Source of the DNA: Cliona cf. orientalis
Taxonomy: Eukaryota; Porifera; Demospongiae; Clionaida; Clionaidae
NCBI GenBank assembly: GCA_963930775.1
Contig: OZ005700.1
Span: forward strand, 8,938,609 to 9,002,608
Reading direction: 5' to 3'
DNA: 64,000 nucleotides
Shown: piece by piece, positions 32,211 through 45,186 of the stretch
Numbering within the stretch: the first letter of the stretch is position 1
Layout: each line of letters begins with the position of its first letter
Notes under the pieces: generated by a model
The model's database searches: none
Seen by the model: the letters and a program-made list of their open reading frames with translations, nothing else
Told to the model about the DNA's origin: nothing
Position numbers and translations under genes: made by a program

Positions 32211-34864
32211 TCAGGACCAGACTAGTTTTCCCTCTCGCTCAAATAATGGACGACTTTGATGACAACCCTTCCTGAAGTTTTCAAAATCGGGTTGGGTGAC
32301 CTGCCTACAGTGAGACAAGTCAATTCTCCTCAAGTGAGGACACTGCTCCCAGATGTGCTGCACTCCAGCTATCGTCACATGATGGCATCGAGATAAATCA
32401 AGTGTGCTTAGAGGATGGTGGACTTCATCGGGAAATATGCTCTTAACAGTTTCATCGGTAATGGCCTGTCCGCTCACGTCAAGTTCTTCAAGCATTTTTG
32501 GCTGACCTAGCATCATTTCCAAAGCCCTTTCAGCCGACACTGGACGCATCTCACTCCCTTGCTTCTCTTTAGCATCGATAGAACTTGAGCCTAGGTTCAG
32601 TGAAACTAGCTGTGGGCAGCAGTCGCCTAACGACACACACGGACAGCTCACTGATATGCGAGTACGGCTCAGGTCAAGATGTTCGATTCTGGGACAGTTT
32701 GTGACAATTACTTCAAAGCTGACGTGAGCAAAGTACGAGAGGTTGAGTGACTGTAGGTGGACGCCTATGGCATTGATAACTGGCGTTATGCCTTTCTCAA
32801 AGATTTCTACCGGTTCACATGGATAAAACTGCCCTCCAATCAGTTCCAAATCTGCTACTCCTGTCAGCTTCCCGATATTTTCGTACATTTGAGGAGGAAG
32901 GGTAGTGCTAGATATTGAAAATTTGCGAAGATCAGGGTGAAATTTTGGTATCATCTCCAGTGCTGTTCTGGACAGTGCTGTCGATTTCACATCAAGATGT
33001 TGCAGCAGTCTTAGATGGGTGGAACATGAGGGCTCCAAAAGCCTCCAAGGATTGCAGATGTCCGTATCTGATAAATTTAGGTTGCGAAGGTTGGGTAGGC
33101 TCTGCAGCAGGATGGCACACACTTGATCATTGAGATTGACATTGACAAGTGACAGTGTTTCCAGCTCAATACAGCCAAACTCTGAGCTGTGGTCCTCAAC
33201 ATTCAGCGGTAGAACTATTGGATCGTCGTTCTCATACAAATCCTCATCACTATCTCCCTCATCAGTAGTCTCACTCTCCTCCCCATTTCTCTCCGGGAGC
33301 TTCTGGTCTGCTGGAGGGTCACTATGGCTCTCATTATCACCAGCAGCAGCAGAGAGAGAGGGGGAGCCTTCGGGTACCTGCACGTACTCAATGTCGCCCC
33401 TCACCCTCCTAGCTAGCTGGTTTTCATGTTCTTCTTTTGTTGGAAATCGCCGACTCATTACACGTACATTAGGACCAGTGACTACATCCATTTGACCACT
33501 CAGGGCTGCATGCACGATGCTACCACAGCTCATAGCCTGAAGATGGCCACGGCGTTCTTGCTCTACATCGTAGTTATTCTGACCAACAGGATCATGCAAG
33601 ATTTGCAACATATTTCCGTCCTGACTCTGGCACATCAACTCTTCATGATCCTGCCCCTCACAACACTGACTACTGGTGCTGGGTGAGCACTCTACGGTCA
33701 ACAGCTGTTGCATGAGTGTTGAGACATCTTGGTGCTCCATTGGTGACGTGTCTTGACTACTGTCTCCACTGATTGCCATAGGTACCACGCAACCATCCAT
33801 ACCTCCCTCAGTTTCACACACAAACGACGATGGCTGAGCTGACAATCGATTGTGGTGGAATATGATACTACCGTGTGAATCTGCTACATGATATCTCAAT
33901 CTCGCACTAAAGAAGTCCTGGAAATTGGAACTCAAATCTGGTACCACACTATATCCAGAAGCACAGTCATCAGGCTCTCCTTCCATGGCCACTGACTGAT
34001 CCCTTTCTACCATCGACTCATCAAGACTAGTAGTGTGAGTGTGGCCACTGGTTTCTATCGTGGCATGACATTGTGCAACAGTCTGTGCAGCCTTAGAGAC
34101 AACAGAGTTTGGTAGAGCTACTTTTCCACACAGAACGAGCAAGCATTTTGGATCTTCCACACGAAAATCAGAGAGTTTGAGGACGCTAAGATATCGGCTG
34201 GAGTGAGCAAGGGTGCGTACTACTGAGAGATCAACCTTTGGGTTGAGTTTATAGGAGATATCCAGATAGAGAAGAGAGGGGTTCTGCTGGAGAATGTCAC
34301 ACAGAGCCTTGTTGGGAACCTTTGTGCAGTTGGGAATGATTAACTGCTCTAGATGCTGGAGAGCGGAGAGAGAGAGAGAGAGAGAGAGAACAACATTAAT
34401 GTGATTTTATGCAGACACCATATGCCAGAAAATCGTGCCCAGCTACTGAGCCTATTTCTGCACCTTGCATCTTTGTTTGAGCATCTTGAAGAGTGATACA
34501 TTGACAGCACTAGGAAAGGCGGCGAAATCTATGGTCCTCAGATGATTCACTATCAGCAGACACAGCCAGACTGAGTCCAGCTGCCCAGTAGATATCACAT
34601 AGTCGAATATCACCTCAATACATCTCGAAGCTACAGCATTAAAATCACATTTAATACGTGGCCTCTTAGATCTGCATATTAATTAATATGCTGGGACTCA
34701 CATAGGTATTGAAAAGGTCCCACAGTGGAGTGGTATTTTCCCAGATCTCCGAAGTTGATTCCTGGACAAAAATCCTTGATGTCTTTGACGATTTTTAGTA
34801 CGCAGATTCTGGCCAAGGCGGGCACGGGATAGGACATTTTGAAGGAAGATTTGAACGCACCCAC
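32211..34864 (-). CDS. Leucine-rich-repeat protein with long acidic insertion
   Basis: Main exon 34,355-32,211 (stop at 32,211-32,213), upstream exon 34,671-34,464, and a first exon near 34,864-34,702. The 34,463-34,356 intron is clear (AAG/GTGCAG ... CTCTCCAG/CATC) and joins KMLKQRCK to HLEQLIIPNC in frame. Leucine-rich repeats precede and follow a low-complexity, Ser/Asp/Glu-rich insert of roughly 250 residues (codons of 34,130-33,230). The C-terminal repeats (LQSLNLSYFA, IEHLDLSRTRI, LSTLDLSRCHHVTIAGVQ, LRRIDLSHCRQVT) are of the cysteine-containing RNI/AMN1/FBXL or ZYG11/ZER1 kind, often substrate adaptors of ubiquitin ligases. No F-box or VHL box is recognised, so the exact family is open. 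The first-exon join is uncertain: see findings. Confidence 0.65.
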
Positions 34865-35111
34865 TGCGGTAGCGAGCAGGTGTGTTTTTCATGCATAATG
34901 TTAACAGTTCAAAGTTCAGCGCGTAGATACATGTAGGCGTGGTCGACCGTAAATATGCGGAACCAAAATATTCGTACCTATAAATAAATCATTTGAGGCC
35001 CAGGCGGAGATAGTATTCAAGAACTGTGCCTGAGGAGCCCTGATAACTGGTCTTCTTCACTCTTCGATAATCAATTTTTATTCGTACTACTTTTCTGAAG
35101 CTCGTCTCATC
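34865..35111. promoter_or_regulatory. Shared divergent promoter region (LRR gene / WDR1)
   Basis: About 250 bases separate the start regions of the minus-strand LRR gene and WDR1. No TATA box is obvious in either direction. Head-to-head spacing this short implies a common bidirectional promoter. Confidence 0.4.
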
Positions 35112-38100
35112 ATGGCATATCAACCTAGTGAGTTGTTCGGCATGGCAAGGAATATAGAAATTTTTTTGACAACTTTCTTGCCCTTAGTATAGTATTTCAT
35201 GTAAAAAAATGAGCTAACTCAGTAAATATTTCTTATAGTATGAAATACAATGGGATGCATACTTATTATTATAATTTATTATTAAGGCATAGGCTTAGCA
35301 ACCTTCTTTAATTTCTCGTATTATTGATTTTTTCCCCCGGCCCGTGCAGAGGGAGTGTATGCGACGCTGCCTTTCACGGAGAGAGGCATCCCCATCGTCA
35401 TCAATGGCGACCCAAAGGGAAATAACTTCCTCTACTGCAACGGCAATGCTGTAGTCATCCGCGACATAAACGTAAGTCAGGATCAAGATAGTCGGTCTAT
35501 ATCCAACAGTTATGAATAAGTGATGTCATTGTTTTTTGGGGCTATGAATATTGTCATCACATTGTCAGTGAACATGCCCCAATATGGTAATATTCCCGAT
35601 ATGTGTTTGAGTGGGCCTCGGTAGGATGGTTACTAAACTTAGAAATCCATTGCCAGGGCAGGAGCTGTCTCTCTACAGCCTTGTCCTGTGTACTCCTGGC
35701 ATTATTATTGCTTGGTCATTTTGTTGCTCCTTTGTGCTTAACGCTTGTGGTGGCAAGGATGGATGATGACACTATGACTATATACATGTAACTGTAGCTT
35801 GAGCATGGCTTTTGCCTTTTATGGAAGTCCCTAATTTGCTTGACCAGGATACACACTTATATTGTGTATGATTGTAAGCCTCATACACACACACACACTG
35901 ATCATGTCGTCTGCCAATAGTTAGCCATTTGTAAACATAACCAGTGTATCAGGTATATAGAGTGATGAAACAATAACGGGACATTTGTGCATGTTACGGG
36001 CATATTATGTTAAGTGTGTGTGACTGTAAAGGTTCCTGTGTCTACACATGTATTACTTGTAGGTAGAGTAGTACTTCCTCTGATCTGCCTTCTAAATACA
36101 TGTACATGTACATGTGTACAGGTATATTGCCTGTAGGCATCTAGATCTACATGTATCACATAGCATTTGTATCACAGTATTAGCCCTATAGCCTACCAGT
36201 ACTATGCCTTTGCTACTGCTGCTGTGAGATTAAGACAGTGTATGTGTATGATTTGCCACCCTACTTCCCTTCCGCCCCAGAACCCTGGTGTGTCTGATGT
36301 CTACATCGAGCACTCAGTGCAAGCGACTGTGGCCCAGTACGCGCCCAGTGGGTACTACATTGCCTCTGGAGGTAAGCATGCAAGTAGGCAGGGAGAGTAG
36401 TGTACACATGCTAAAATTTATTATACACTGGCTTGTATAAATTCAGTGTGCTATGGATAGGAGGAAGAAAGGGGGATAAGACATCAGATTGCTTAATAGC
36501 ATCTCCCAACTTTCAATATGCAATATTGATAATATTGAAAAATTGGGAGGGCCTGGGGATGAGGATAATTGGCCAAGGCCCTTTGAGGCAAATAATTATC
36601 CTCCCATCAACAATAATTATTGTCTGTTACCTTGGTAATATTATGTTGCTACATGTATATAGACATATCTGGTAAGATCAGGATCTGGGACACGACTCAG
36701 AAGGAGCATATCCTCAAGTATGAGTACCAGCCGATCTCCGGGAAGATCAAGGACATTGCCTGGTCTCCCGACAGCAAAAGGATCGCCGTCTGTGGAGAGG
36801 GAAGGGAAAAGTTAGTTGCTATAATAATATTATAATGTATTATGAAAACTTGACCATGCACTCAGTAGCTGCATAGTTGAAATGGTGTATGTGGTAAAGG
36901 TCGTCAATATAGTGGGTTCACTTCACTGTACAGTTCGATGCCGGTGCCTCAGTCGCAGACTAGCCTCGGATCATTGGGGAATCTGAGAGTGTCTCTGGAC
37001 CTCGATAGTGAAAATTTTCAAAGCTAAGAAGAACTCAACAGCACAGTACAGCTAGATTGGTCTGGCGGCACGCTGCTCATGGTGCGTGCTATATATAGCG
37101 CAGCTCTATCTATATATATCCATGGGATTACGTCAGCCTAGAGAATGCGTGAAGTTCAGCCGTCGCTGCTCGTCAGAGAAGGCAACACGCTGCTTGTAAG
37201 GTATTCGCTGGATACACACGCAAGATACTCTACATATTTCACTGAATTTCAAGTCCCAGAAGGGCTCCATCGAGGCCCTGAATTTTCTCATAATTACCTC
37301 ATAGATTACCTCATAATTACCTAATAACCGCAAAAAAGTAAATTGTTACTGAGTGCATAATGAACAACTTAGACTATACGTCCAGAGTCCCTCATGAATA
37401 CACCACCATAATTCAAACTAGGACACATTGACAAACTGCGCATGCTTCGTATACGCGTATAATATTGGGGCGCGCGGCTTGAGCCAGTTGACCTTCACCT
37501 GCCACGTGCTCGACTGAATATAGGGAAATCCCCCCTGAAAGCGAGCTTGCTAAAGAAAGCGAACTGAGAGAATCGCCATATATCATCGGATAGTCCACGA
37601 TCTCTTCTACGCTAGGTTCGAATTCTGGGTTCCAACACCCTGTCATGCGCGCTAAACATTTTGAAGCAGTCTTCACCCTAATTTCATCATCATTTCATCA
37701 CAATTACCTCATCGGTCAGCCGAAGCGATTTGTTGATTGGGACTCTGGACGTAATTATCATCATCATAATAATAATATTATGCCACTTGTAGGGGTGACG
37801 ACCCTTACCAAATCGCCGCTTGAGTTGGTAATGGTCGTTGATAATGATAGTTGTTTTCATAGCAGCGGCCCTCCTCCAGATGCCATGCTTGATCATGCGT
37901 GCATGGAACTACTGTACTAGCATTCAGTACTTGGTTTATTCCACATAATATTATGCTAGAATAAAATTAATCACCTAGTTAGCACATTAGCATTCACTAC
38001 ACAAGTATATTATATAAGCAGCCAGTCAGAAAGGTCAGCCAAAATACGGTGTATGGTAATGGTCGTCATTCACATCATATTCACATGGCAATTTCACAGA

Positions 38101-41100
38101 TTCTCGATATTCGTTTATGATATTTTGTGTATTCCTTTATTTAGATATGGTCACGTGTTCCTGTGGGACTCTGGTAGCTCTGTGGGTGAGATCAGTGGTC
38201 ACAGCAAGTTCATCAACGCCATTGACTACCGCCCCACTCGGCCATTCCGTGTTGTCACCGCCGGGGAGGACAAACACGTCTGCTGGTTTGAAGGACCACC
38301 CTTCAGATACAAGAACAAACTATCAGTAAGTCAAGTGAAGGGAAAATTGATGTGGTGGTGTTTTTTGGCTTGTAACTCTGCGGGGGATAGAGCTGGTCAA
38401 AAATTCCATACGGATTATGATACTAGTGTTCTCTCTTCTGTGTTTGTATTATGGCACAAGATATGTGTGTGTGTGTGTGTGTGTGTCGGTGTGGGGGAGG
38501 GGATGGGGGTTACACTCCACTATGTATGTGAATTCTGTTTTTGATGACCACTTTCCAACCAGGGCTTCCCCACCCCCACCCCCGGCAGGACTTACGATAA
38601 TTACTATAACACTCAGTACTATACTACCTACTACACAATGCAGTAGTACTATGGAATTTCAATTACTTTCTGCGGCAAACTGCCTTAGTTGTGCTCTCAG
38701 GGCCATCCATGACTGAATGTCTTCTCTGTTTTTGTCATCTTTAACTTTTAAATTTTACTCAATATACTCGCACACCACACACTAAAACCAGGTCCATACT
38801 CGTTTCGTGAACATTGTTCGTTTCTCCCCGGACGGTGAGCTGTTCTGTACGGGGAGTGCCGACTGTAAGGCCTTCCTCTTCAACGGGAAGACGGCAGAGG
38901 AGGTGGGGCCACTGGGCGGAGACAAGGCACATGCCGGAGGCATCTATGGGGTGAGTGATCCCTCGTGTCTGTGTGTGTGTTGGTAGACCTATGAGAATAG
39001 TCAGGGCCGGCGCCTCCTATTCGGCCATGGCTGTACCGATTTTTTGAAGATAAGACGCTCAGTACCAAGTCTATCCTTGCACGGCATACTATGGCTATTA
39101 AAACTTGCTGCCTGGTCCTACACAATTACCATAGATAATTAAGACTGCGTTACGCAGTCTTAATTATCTATGCAATTATAATATCATTGCAAACATTAAA
39201 CGCACAACAGTCACGCCCCTCACTTAAACCCCACCCCGTTTGTCTTCCATGGCGTGCGCAAACGAGGTATATAACATGTGGTGTCAGTTTAGCTGCAAAT
39301 GCAGCTGTGATCGTCATCAGATCATTGTTGATATTGTGCTGTAAACCCTATTATACCCCCATTAACCTAATTCGGTCCTAGTATACATGCCCCATTTCCT
39401 CTACCTATACCGGCATATTATTATGGTAATACTTACCCATCATATGCGGCATACTGTTTTGCATCGAGGATCTCCCCTTTTTATACTCAACATTAGTTTG
39501 GGCGATAAGGTCAAGGGAGTTCCGGATCTCTCTTGAGCACCCACCCATGTTGGTCGGTCCTCTGTGATGCAACCCAGAAGCCTCCCCCGTCACACTGGAG
39601 ACAGAATCTCCAGTGGAGAATATTAACATAAAAATTTAATGACATAAAGGGTGGTGTGAATGATGGGAGGGATGACAATGGCATGGCGTCGGTGACTTAC
39701 AGCTAGCTATGGCGTGCCTTGACAGCTGACTGGTACTGCGCATGTCAACTGTTGATCTACTTCCCTTCTCTATCTGGCATGCTCCGCCCCCCATCGTGCC
39801 ATGCTTGAACTCCTGCGCATGCGCTTCCGCCGCTATAGCTACCCGCGCCAGCATCCCTCTTATGTTAACTCTATTTAACTTACAGTTAAATATCATTAAA
39901 TTTTTGTCTTGCATGGCGTGTGCAAAACGTACAGTGTAGTGTCAGGTCAGCTGCAAATGCAGCTATAGCACCAGATCATTGTTGATATTGTGCTGTAAAC
40001 CCTATACCCATTAGTCTTGCATGGCGCGTGCAAAACGTGGTGTAGTGTCAGATCAGCTGCAAATGCAGCTGTGATCAGATCATTGTGATATTAGCTATTG
40101 TGCAGTCATCTATTACAGCCATTTATTAGAGCCAGGAGTATGCAACACACGTAGTAGTAGTAGGTATAAACATCTCTTTACAGATTTGACATCATAACCA
40201 CCCTTGTACGTGATCATTAAAAAGTTGCAACCATGGAGTCTGACGCATGCTCTAATGATTTATGTAGTCATATTATTATTAGTGCATTTTTGCTACCATA
40301 TAATATAATACCCTTGAGCTCCGTGTGGAAGGAGAGACATCCTCTCCCGCTACACGATAATAATGCTTTGAATAATTTTAATGGCCGTACAACTTAAACA
40401 ATGCTGGCTCCGCAGCTCTGATAGTCATGTACGAAGTGCATCCCAGGTGGGTTATTTTAGGGGGGCTGGGCTGGGGGGCAGGGGCAGGGGGGCAGGGGGG
40501 GGTGAGTTGCTCCTGATAATGTTCCTCCTTGTGGAATGTAATTATTGTGAAGATGATGTGTACAGTGGCTACCTATACTGAAAAAAAAAAAATATGAAAC
40601 TTAGGCACATTCGCTCACCTACACACACAAGATATCTACTCGGCCTTACATAGTATTCCCTCAAACATACACATTCTCACTCACCAATATACACATACAT
40701 GTGTACATTTATGAGCACGTACCAACCAAACCTGGCCTTGTTCCCCTTCACCTTGCAGCTGAGCTGGTCTCCTGATGGGAAGCAGCTGCTCACCGCCTCT
40801 GGAGACAAGAGCTGCAAACTGTGGGACGTGGAGACACAGAAAGTCGTGACGTAAGTGAATAAATGTTGCAAGTTAGGTGCCTACACCATGTACCACAGCA
40901 TACCACATTGTATCACATCTTGCCTCTTAAAATGATAATTATTATCCTGCACCATTGATGTAATTTGCATCCCTCGATGATTAGAGTGATATTATTGTGG
41001 GCTCTTAGCTCATATACCACATCCTAAGGTGATTGCACCCATATTATTGGACAGAGGAATGTTAAGTGATAGCATTTTATAGTAAACTCCTCCACACCAG

Positions 41101-42427
41101 ATGAACAGTTACTCCATTCAGCCATGGTCAGAATTTAGACTAGTGTCTGAATTTTCTTTCTAGTTGCAAAAATTGTAATAATGGATGATTGAGTAGTGGC
41201 TATGAAAGGATTGGGAAGGGATCACTAATTGGTCAATTAGGTTGGAGTAGTGGACTGCCTACCTAGAACTGGGGAGCTTGTGGGGGAAGGGGGAGCACAG
41301 CTGGAAGAGAAAAGGAGGCACTTACAATTGTTTAGATAGCTAATTGAGTTGAAGGGATTGTGTGGGTGTGAGAAGTAGTGAAATGTAATGGGGAATCCAG
41401 AGAACAGAAGCTAGTGACTGCCTGCTTGATTACTATTCTCAGAATGCACACTGGCTGCTCATACTCTCAAAAAATTGCAGAAATTTACCTTGATAATTTG
41501 GTAAAATTGGGCAATTATTATTGGGGGTGGGTGATCAGGATACTCTTAGTACAGAAATGTATAATATTGGTGCATTGGTTGCTATGGATTCAGGGTCTCT
41601 CTATTCTTGCACATCTTTATCACATTTTTGTTGTTTGCAGTGAGTTTAAGATGGGGAGTCAGGTTGAGGACCAGCAGGTGAGCTGTCTGTGGCAGGGACC
41701 TCACCTCCTCTCTGTCTCCCTCTCCGGTGCCATCAACTACCTCGACGTCAACGACCCAAGCAAGCCAACTCGAGTCATCAGGGTAAGTCGCAAAGTGTTG
41801 AGAGCTTTGAAATAGTACATTATTGCCCCCCCCCTCTCTCTCTCTCCCTCCCTCCCGTTCAGGGTCAAAACAAGAACCTGACCTCCCTTGCTGTGTCCTG
41901 TGATCGCTCCACCCTCTACGCTGGAAGCTTTGATGGAAGAGTCAATATCCTTTATGTGCACTAATGCATCTCAGCTTCCCTCATGACCTATCCTTCACAC
42001 CACCAAATATTAACCACCACCACAGCATGATAAATACTCTAGGTTTACTTGGTAAATCCAGCACTTCCTTAGTGGAGGTAGTTAGTATGTGGCTTTGTTA
42101 GACCACATCCATTCAGCCCCAGGATGTGATGTGTGTGGCTTCTCTCCATCTCTGCTCCCTCCCTCTCTCTCTCTCCCTCTCTTTCTCTGTTGCATGGAGT
42201 GTTGGTTATCTGATCTGCTATTGTATCAAGCCCCTAGTTTGCCTAGCTGACTTCCTACCACCATGATGACCTTTCGGACTTCCTCCATTTCTGGTGCTAA
42301 ATACAGTTGGTCATTATGATATAATTATCCTGTTGTTGGGATGTACTGTGTCAGTGCTGTATATTTCATCCCAAAGTAATGTTAGCAGTCTAGGTGCTCA
42401 TTCACCAAGAGTGACCTCGTCTCCAGG

Positions 42428-42461
<34 letters not shown>

Positions 42462-45186
42462 TCCTCTCTGTCTCTTGGCTTTTTAACGAACAATACTACA
42501 TAACAGCATAATATAATAGTATTATAGCATGTCATAACACAAAATGATATGCACTGAGCCCACTGCACACACACACGTTACGTGTGAGTGAGTGCATGTC
42601 ATGTGATGCTAATCTCCTTGACTTGTTGGTTGTTATCACGTCACTGGAGTGTTGATTCTGGTGAGGTGGATCTCGTCAGCGGTCAGGTTCACACCAACCA
42701 GGTCTCCTGCATCGTTGCCACACCAGAGAAGCTCTACACTCTCGGACTGGACAAGAGTTTCAAGACCATACAGGCAGCCACCAATGAGTTTGAGTGAGTC
42801 TGGTTTGCTCTCTTTCTCAGTAATAATAATTATGGTAAATTAGGGGGAAAACCATTTTTATTTTCTCTTGGGACTGTAATAATAAATTGGAGGATGTGTA
42901 ATAATTATCAGGAGGCCTGCAGTTGTATATTTTCTCTCAGTTGTGCTTTCAAAAGTTACGCCACGGCTTTCCAGTTTGTGATGGTGGTGAACCATTGTTT
43001 TAAGTACGCTGGACTGGTTTTTATAGCAGCAAAACACATTGCAGAAACTACCTGCACTTTCTGCATAATAATATAGTGTACCCCTGGAAATTTTTTTGCC
43101 TCTTGAGAGTAACAGTAAGATGATTAACACTTTCACCATTGAATTTGCCCTCCCTCTCCCTCCCTCTCCCCCGCCCTCTGTGCAGTGCCCAGAGTCTGAG
43201 TCTTCCTGACCGCGACCCCAAGGGTCTGGGGATCGGATCGGATGGGCTGGCCGTCATTGCCACCCTGCAGGAAATCATAATGGCCAGGAACGGAAAGAGA
43301 GTGTCAGCGTTCAAGCCGAGCTATGAGCCAACCTGTGTCAGCTTCCATCCTTCGCAGCCGGAGGTAGTCATCGGAGGAAAGGTGAGAGAGAGAGACAGAG
43401 AGAGAGAGAGGTAGTCATTGGAGGAAAGGTGAGAGAGAGAGGGGGGGTGGGGGTGGAGGGAGCTTGGAAGAATTTTAGGAGAGTGTTGTGAATAGTGAGT
43501 GTGTATGTGTATGTTTTCCTCCTCCTATGGCTCTGTTGAATCTGGTCATTGATGTGATCATTTCCTCCATGCACCTCCCTTTGTGTTGGTGGTCTTGCCT
43601 GGTATTCTAGGCACGTCCTCTTTTCCCCCTCCCTGACAACCACAGTCTGCACTTGAGCTGGAGGGTCCAACCAGAGTGGGCTAGCTATTGTAAGCCTTTC
43701 CTCTTTTCCTCCACCAATGTCTGCTGTCTACCTCCAACCAGAGAGCCATCACAAAACTGGAGCAAGATTTTGTGTGTATAGTTAGCAAGGAGGGTGGGGG
43801 AGCACAGCGATTTCACAGAAAATAGTACTGGTAATATCTGATCCCCCCCCCCCCCCAACTGAAGAATCAGAAATTGATAATCTTGTGTTAACCCCCCATT
43901 CTCCATTCCCCATTCCCCAGGATAACAAAGTGCGTGTGTACAGTGTTAGCGGAGACTCGCTGAATGAGAAGACGACCATTGAGCTGAGTGGTGAGATTTC
44001 TGCTGCTGCCTACTCCCCTGAGGGAGAGTTCTTGGCCGTCACTTCGGGAAGAAGTGTATGTACGTACGACTCCGCCAGTTATCAGGTGAGCCTCTTCAGG
44101 TATGTTGCAGAATTATTGCTTAGAGACCACGGTATGACGATATCGATCTCAACTTACACCAATCTGGTATTACTTTACACACACTGATGGAAAATTATCG
44201 TAATAGCATTACTGAAAGTTACTTGAAAGTTCCGAAGAGAAAATGCCCTCAATTAGAAAATGTAATTGATGCTAGTTGAGGCTTATAATGTTACTGAAAA
44301 AGTACTTAGAAGTCAGGTATATTATATATGATTCTGAAAATGCTTAATTAGAAGCCATGGGCACATCCTGAGGAGTAAGTACCCGCAATTAGAAGGCGTA
44401 GTTGATGTTTCTGTGTACTCCCTCAGCTATTTAGCTCCATTCTGTGGTCCACCTCCTATGGCTGTGGTAATAATATTATATATTACTGATAGTTTGCTAG
44501 TATTTATTCCAGGAGTTCTGTTTTTCTGGGGAGGCTGTGTTTTTATAATATATCTGGAGTCAGGTGTCATACTGGAAGGTTTCTGTAAGGCTTGTTCGGT
44601 CTCCTGTAGACAGGTTTCTGATGCCTCCCTTACTCTCTATAGCTTCAGCTTATAGTAACACAAGCTTCCCTCCCACCATAGTTGTCCTTGTCTTTCTTCT
44701 TGTTGTTTTGCAGTTGAAGCACAACATGTTGTTCCACACGGCGCGGGCCATGTGCATTGGCTGGTCTCCAGACTCCTCCAAGATCGTGTCTGGTGGCATC
44801 GACACTAACATCTGTGTCTGGGATGCAAAGAAGGGAGAGAAAATAACCATGATCAAAGGTAATTGTACATTTACATGTACTGCTACTGTGTGCGTTGGGA
44901 GGCTTAATTATTTTGTATAATATTATAGCTGCGAAATAGCTGTTACTGGTTCACTTTTGTTTAAGATTTATGCATATCATCATGCCCCCAGTCACTGCAC
45001 CAAACTGATAGATATTGCTAGAACGATAGATAATTTTTTTTGCTAGAATGCTAATGCTGCTCCATGCACTTGATTTCAGGGGCCCACCCCCTGTCTGTCA
45101 TCACTGGAGTGGTGTGGCTCTCTGACACCTCCTTTGCTTCGTGTGGCTTTGACTGTTGTATTCGGATCTGGGAGAGCTCCTCATAA
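35112..45186 (+). CDS. WDR1: WD repeat-containing protein 1 / actin-interacting protein 1
   Basis: Fourteen exons: 35,112-35,127; 35,350-35,471; 36,281-36,371; 36,663-36,810; 38,145-38,325; 38,792-38,950; 40,759-40,850; 41,641-41,782; 41,863-41,944; 42,640-42,793; 43,186-43,381; 43,921-44,085; 44,714-44,858; 45,080-45,186. They sum to 1,800 nt, 599 residues, against about 606 for human WDR1. Diagnostic stretches: [86 protein letters not shown] and a WD-type end CIRIWESSS. The protein forms two seven-bladed propellers and works with cofilin to disassemble actin filaments in the cytoplasm. All introns are GT-AG except intron 9 (AT-AC). Intron 4 holds a repeat copy (37,207-37,757) and intron 6 several repeats. 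Confidence 0.95.
37207..37757 (+). repeat. Copy of the 4,346-5,722 repeat unit in WDR1 intron 4
   Basis: From CTGGATACACACGCAAG to GGGACTCTGGACGTAAT this matches 4,348-4,935 almost throughout, including GGTTCGAATTCTGGG and the shared minus-strand short frame. It lies in the largest WDR1 intron (36,811-38,144). Confidence 0.75.
39130..39172. repeat. Perfect 20-bp-arm hairpin (TTA loop) in WDR1 intron 6
   Basis: CATAGATAATTAAGACTGCG, loop TTA, then its exact complement. The right half (CGCAGTCTTAATTATCTATG) recurs at about 49,422-49,441 upstream of peroxidase A, with TAATAA beside it. Likely a miniature transposon end. Confidence 0.8.
39239..40100 (+). repeat. Three copies of a ~100-bp repeat in WDR1 intron 6
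   Basis: Copies at about 39,239-39,350, 39,905-40,005 and 40,014-40,100 share TGCATGGCGYGYGCAAAACG, AGCTGCAAATGCAGCT and GATATTGTGCTGTAAACCCTA (the third is shorter). Between the first and second is unrelated sequence with a CTGGAGA / TCTCCAG hairpin at about 39,590. Confidence 0.6.
41945..42639 (+). other. U12-type AT-AC intron (WDR1 intron 9)
   Basis: The intron begins ATATCCTTTA (the minor-spliceosome 5' consensus) and ends AC. A U12 branch-site match, TCCTTGACT, lies with its adenosine at 42,621, 18 bases before the 3' end. Removing exactly this segment joins GGAAGAGTCA to GTCACTGGAG in frame ([12 protein letters not shown]), matching WDR1, and brings the coding total to a multiple of three. 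No GT-AG alternative keeps both frame and homology. Confidence 0.9.

Noticed and set aside
41816-42640. A GT-AG intron 9 for WDR1 ending at CACTGGAG
   Set aside because: No GT donor near 41,944 preserves GRVSHWSVD; only the AT-AC choice keeps frame, homology and total length.
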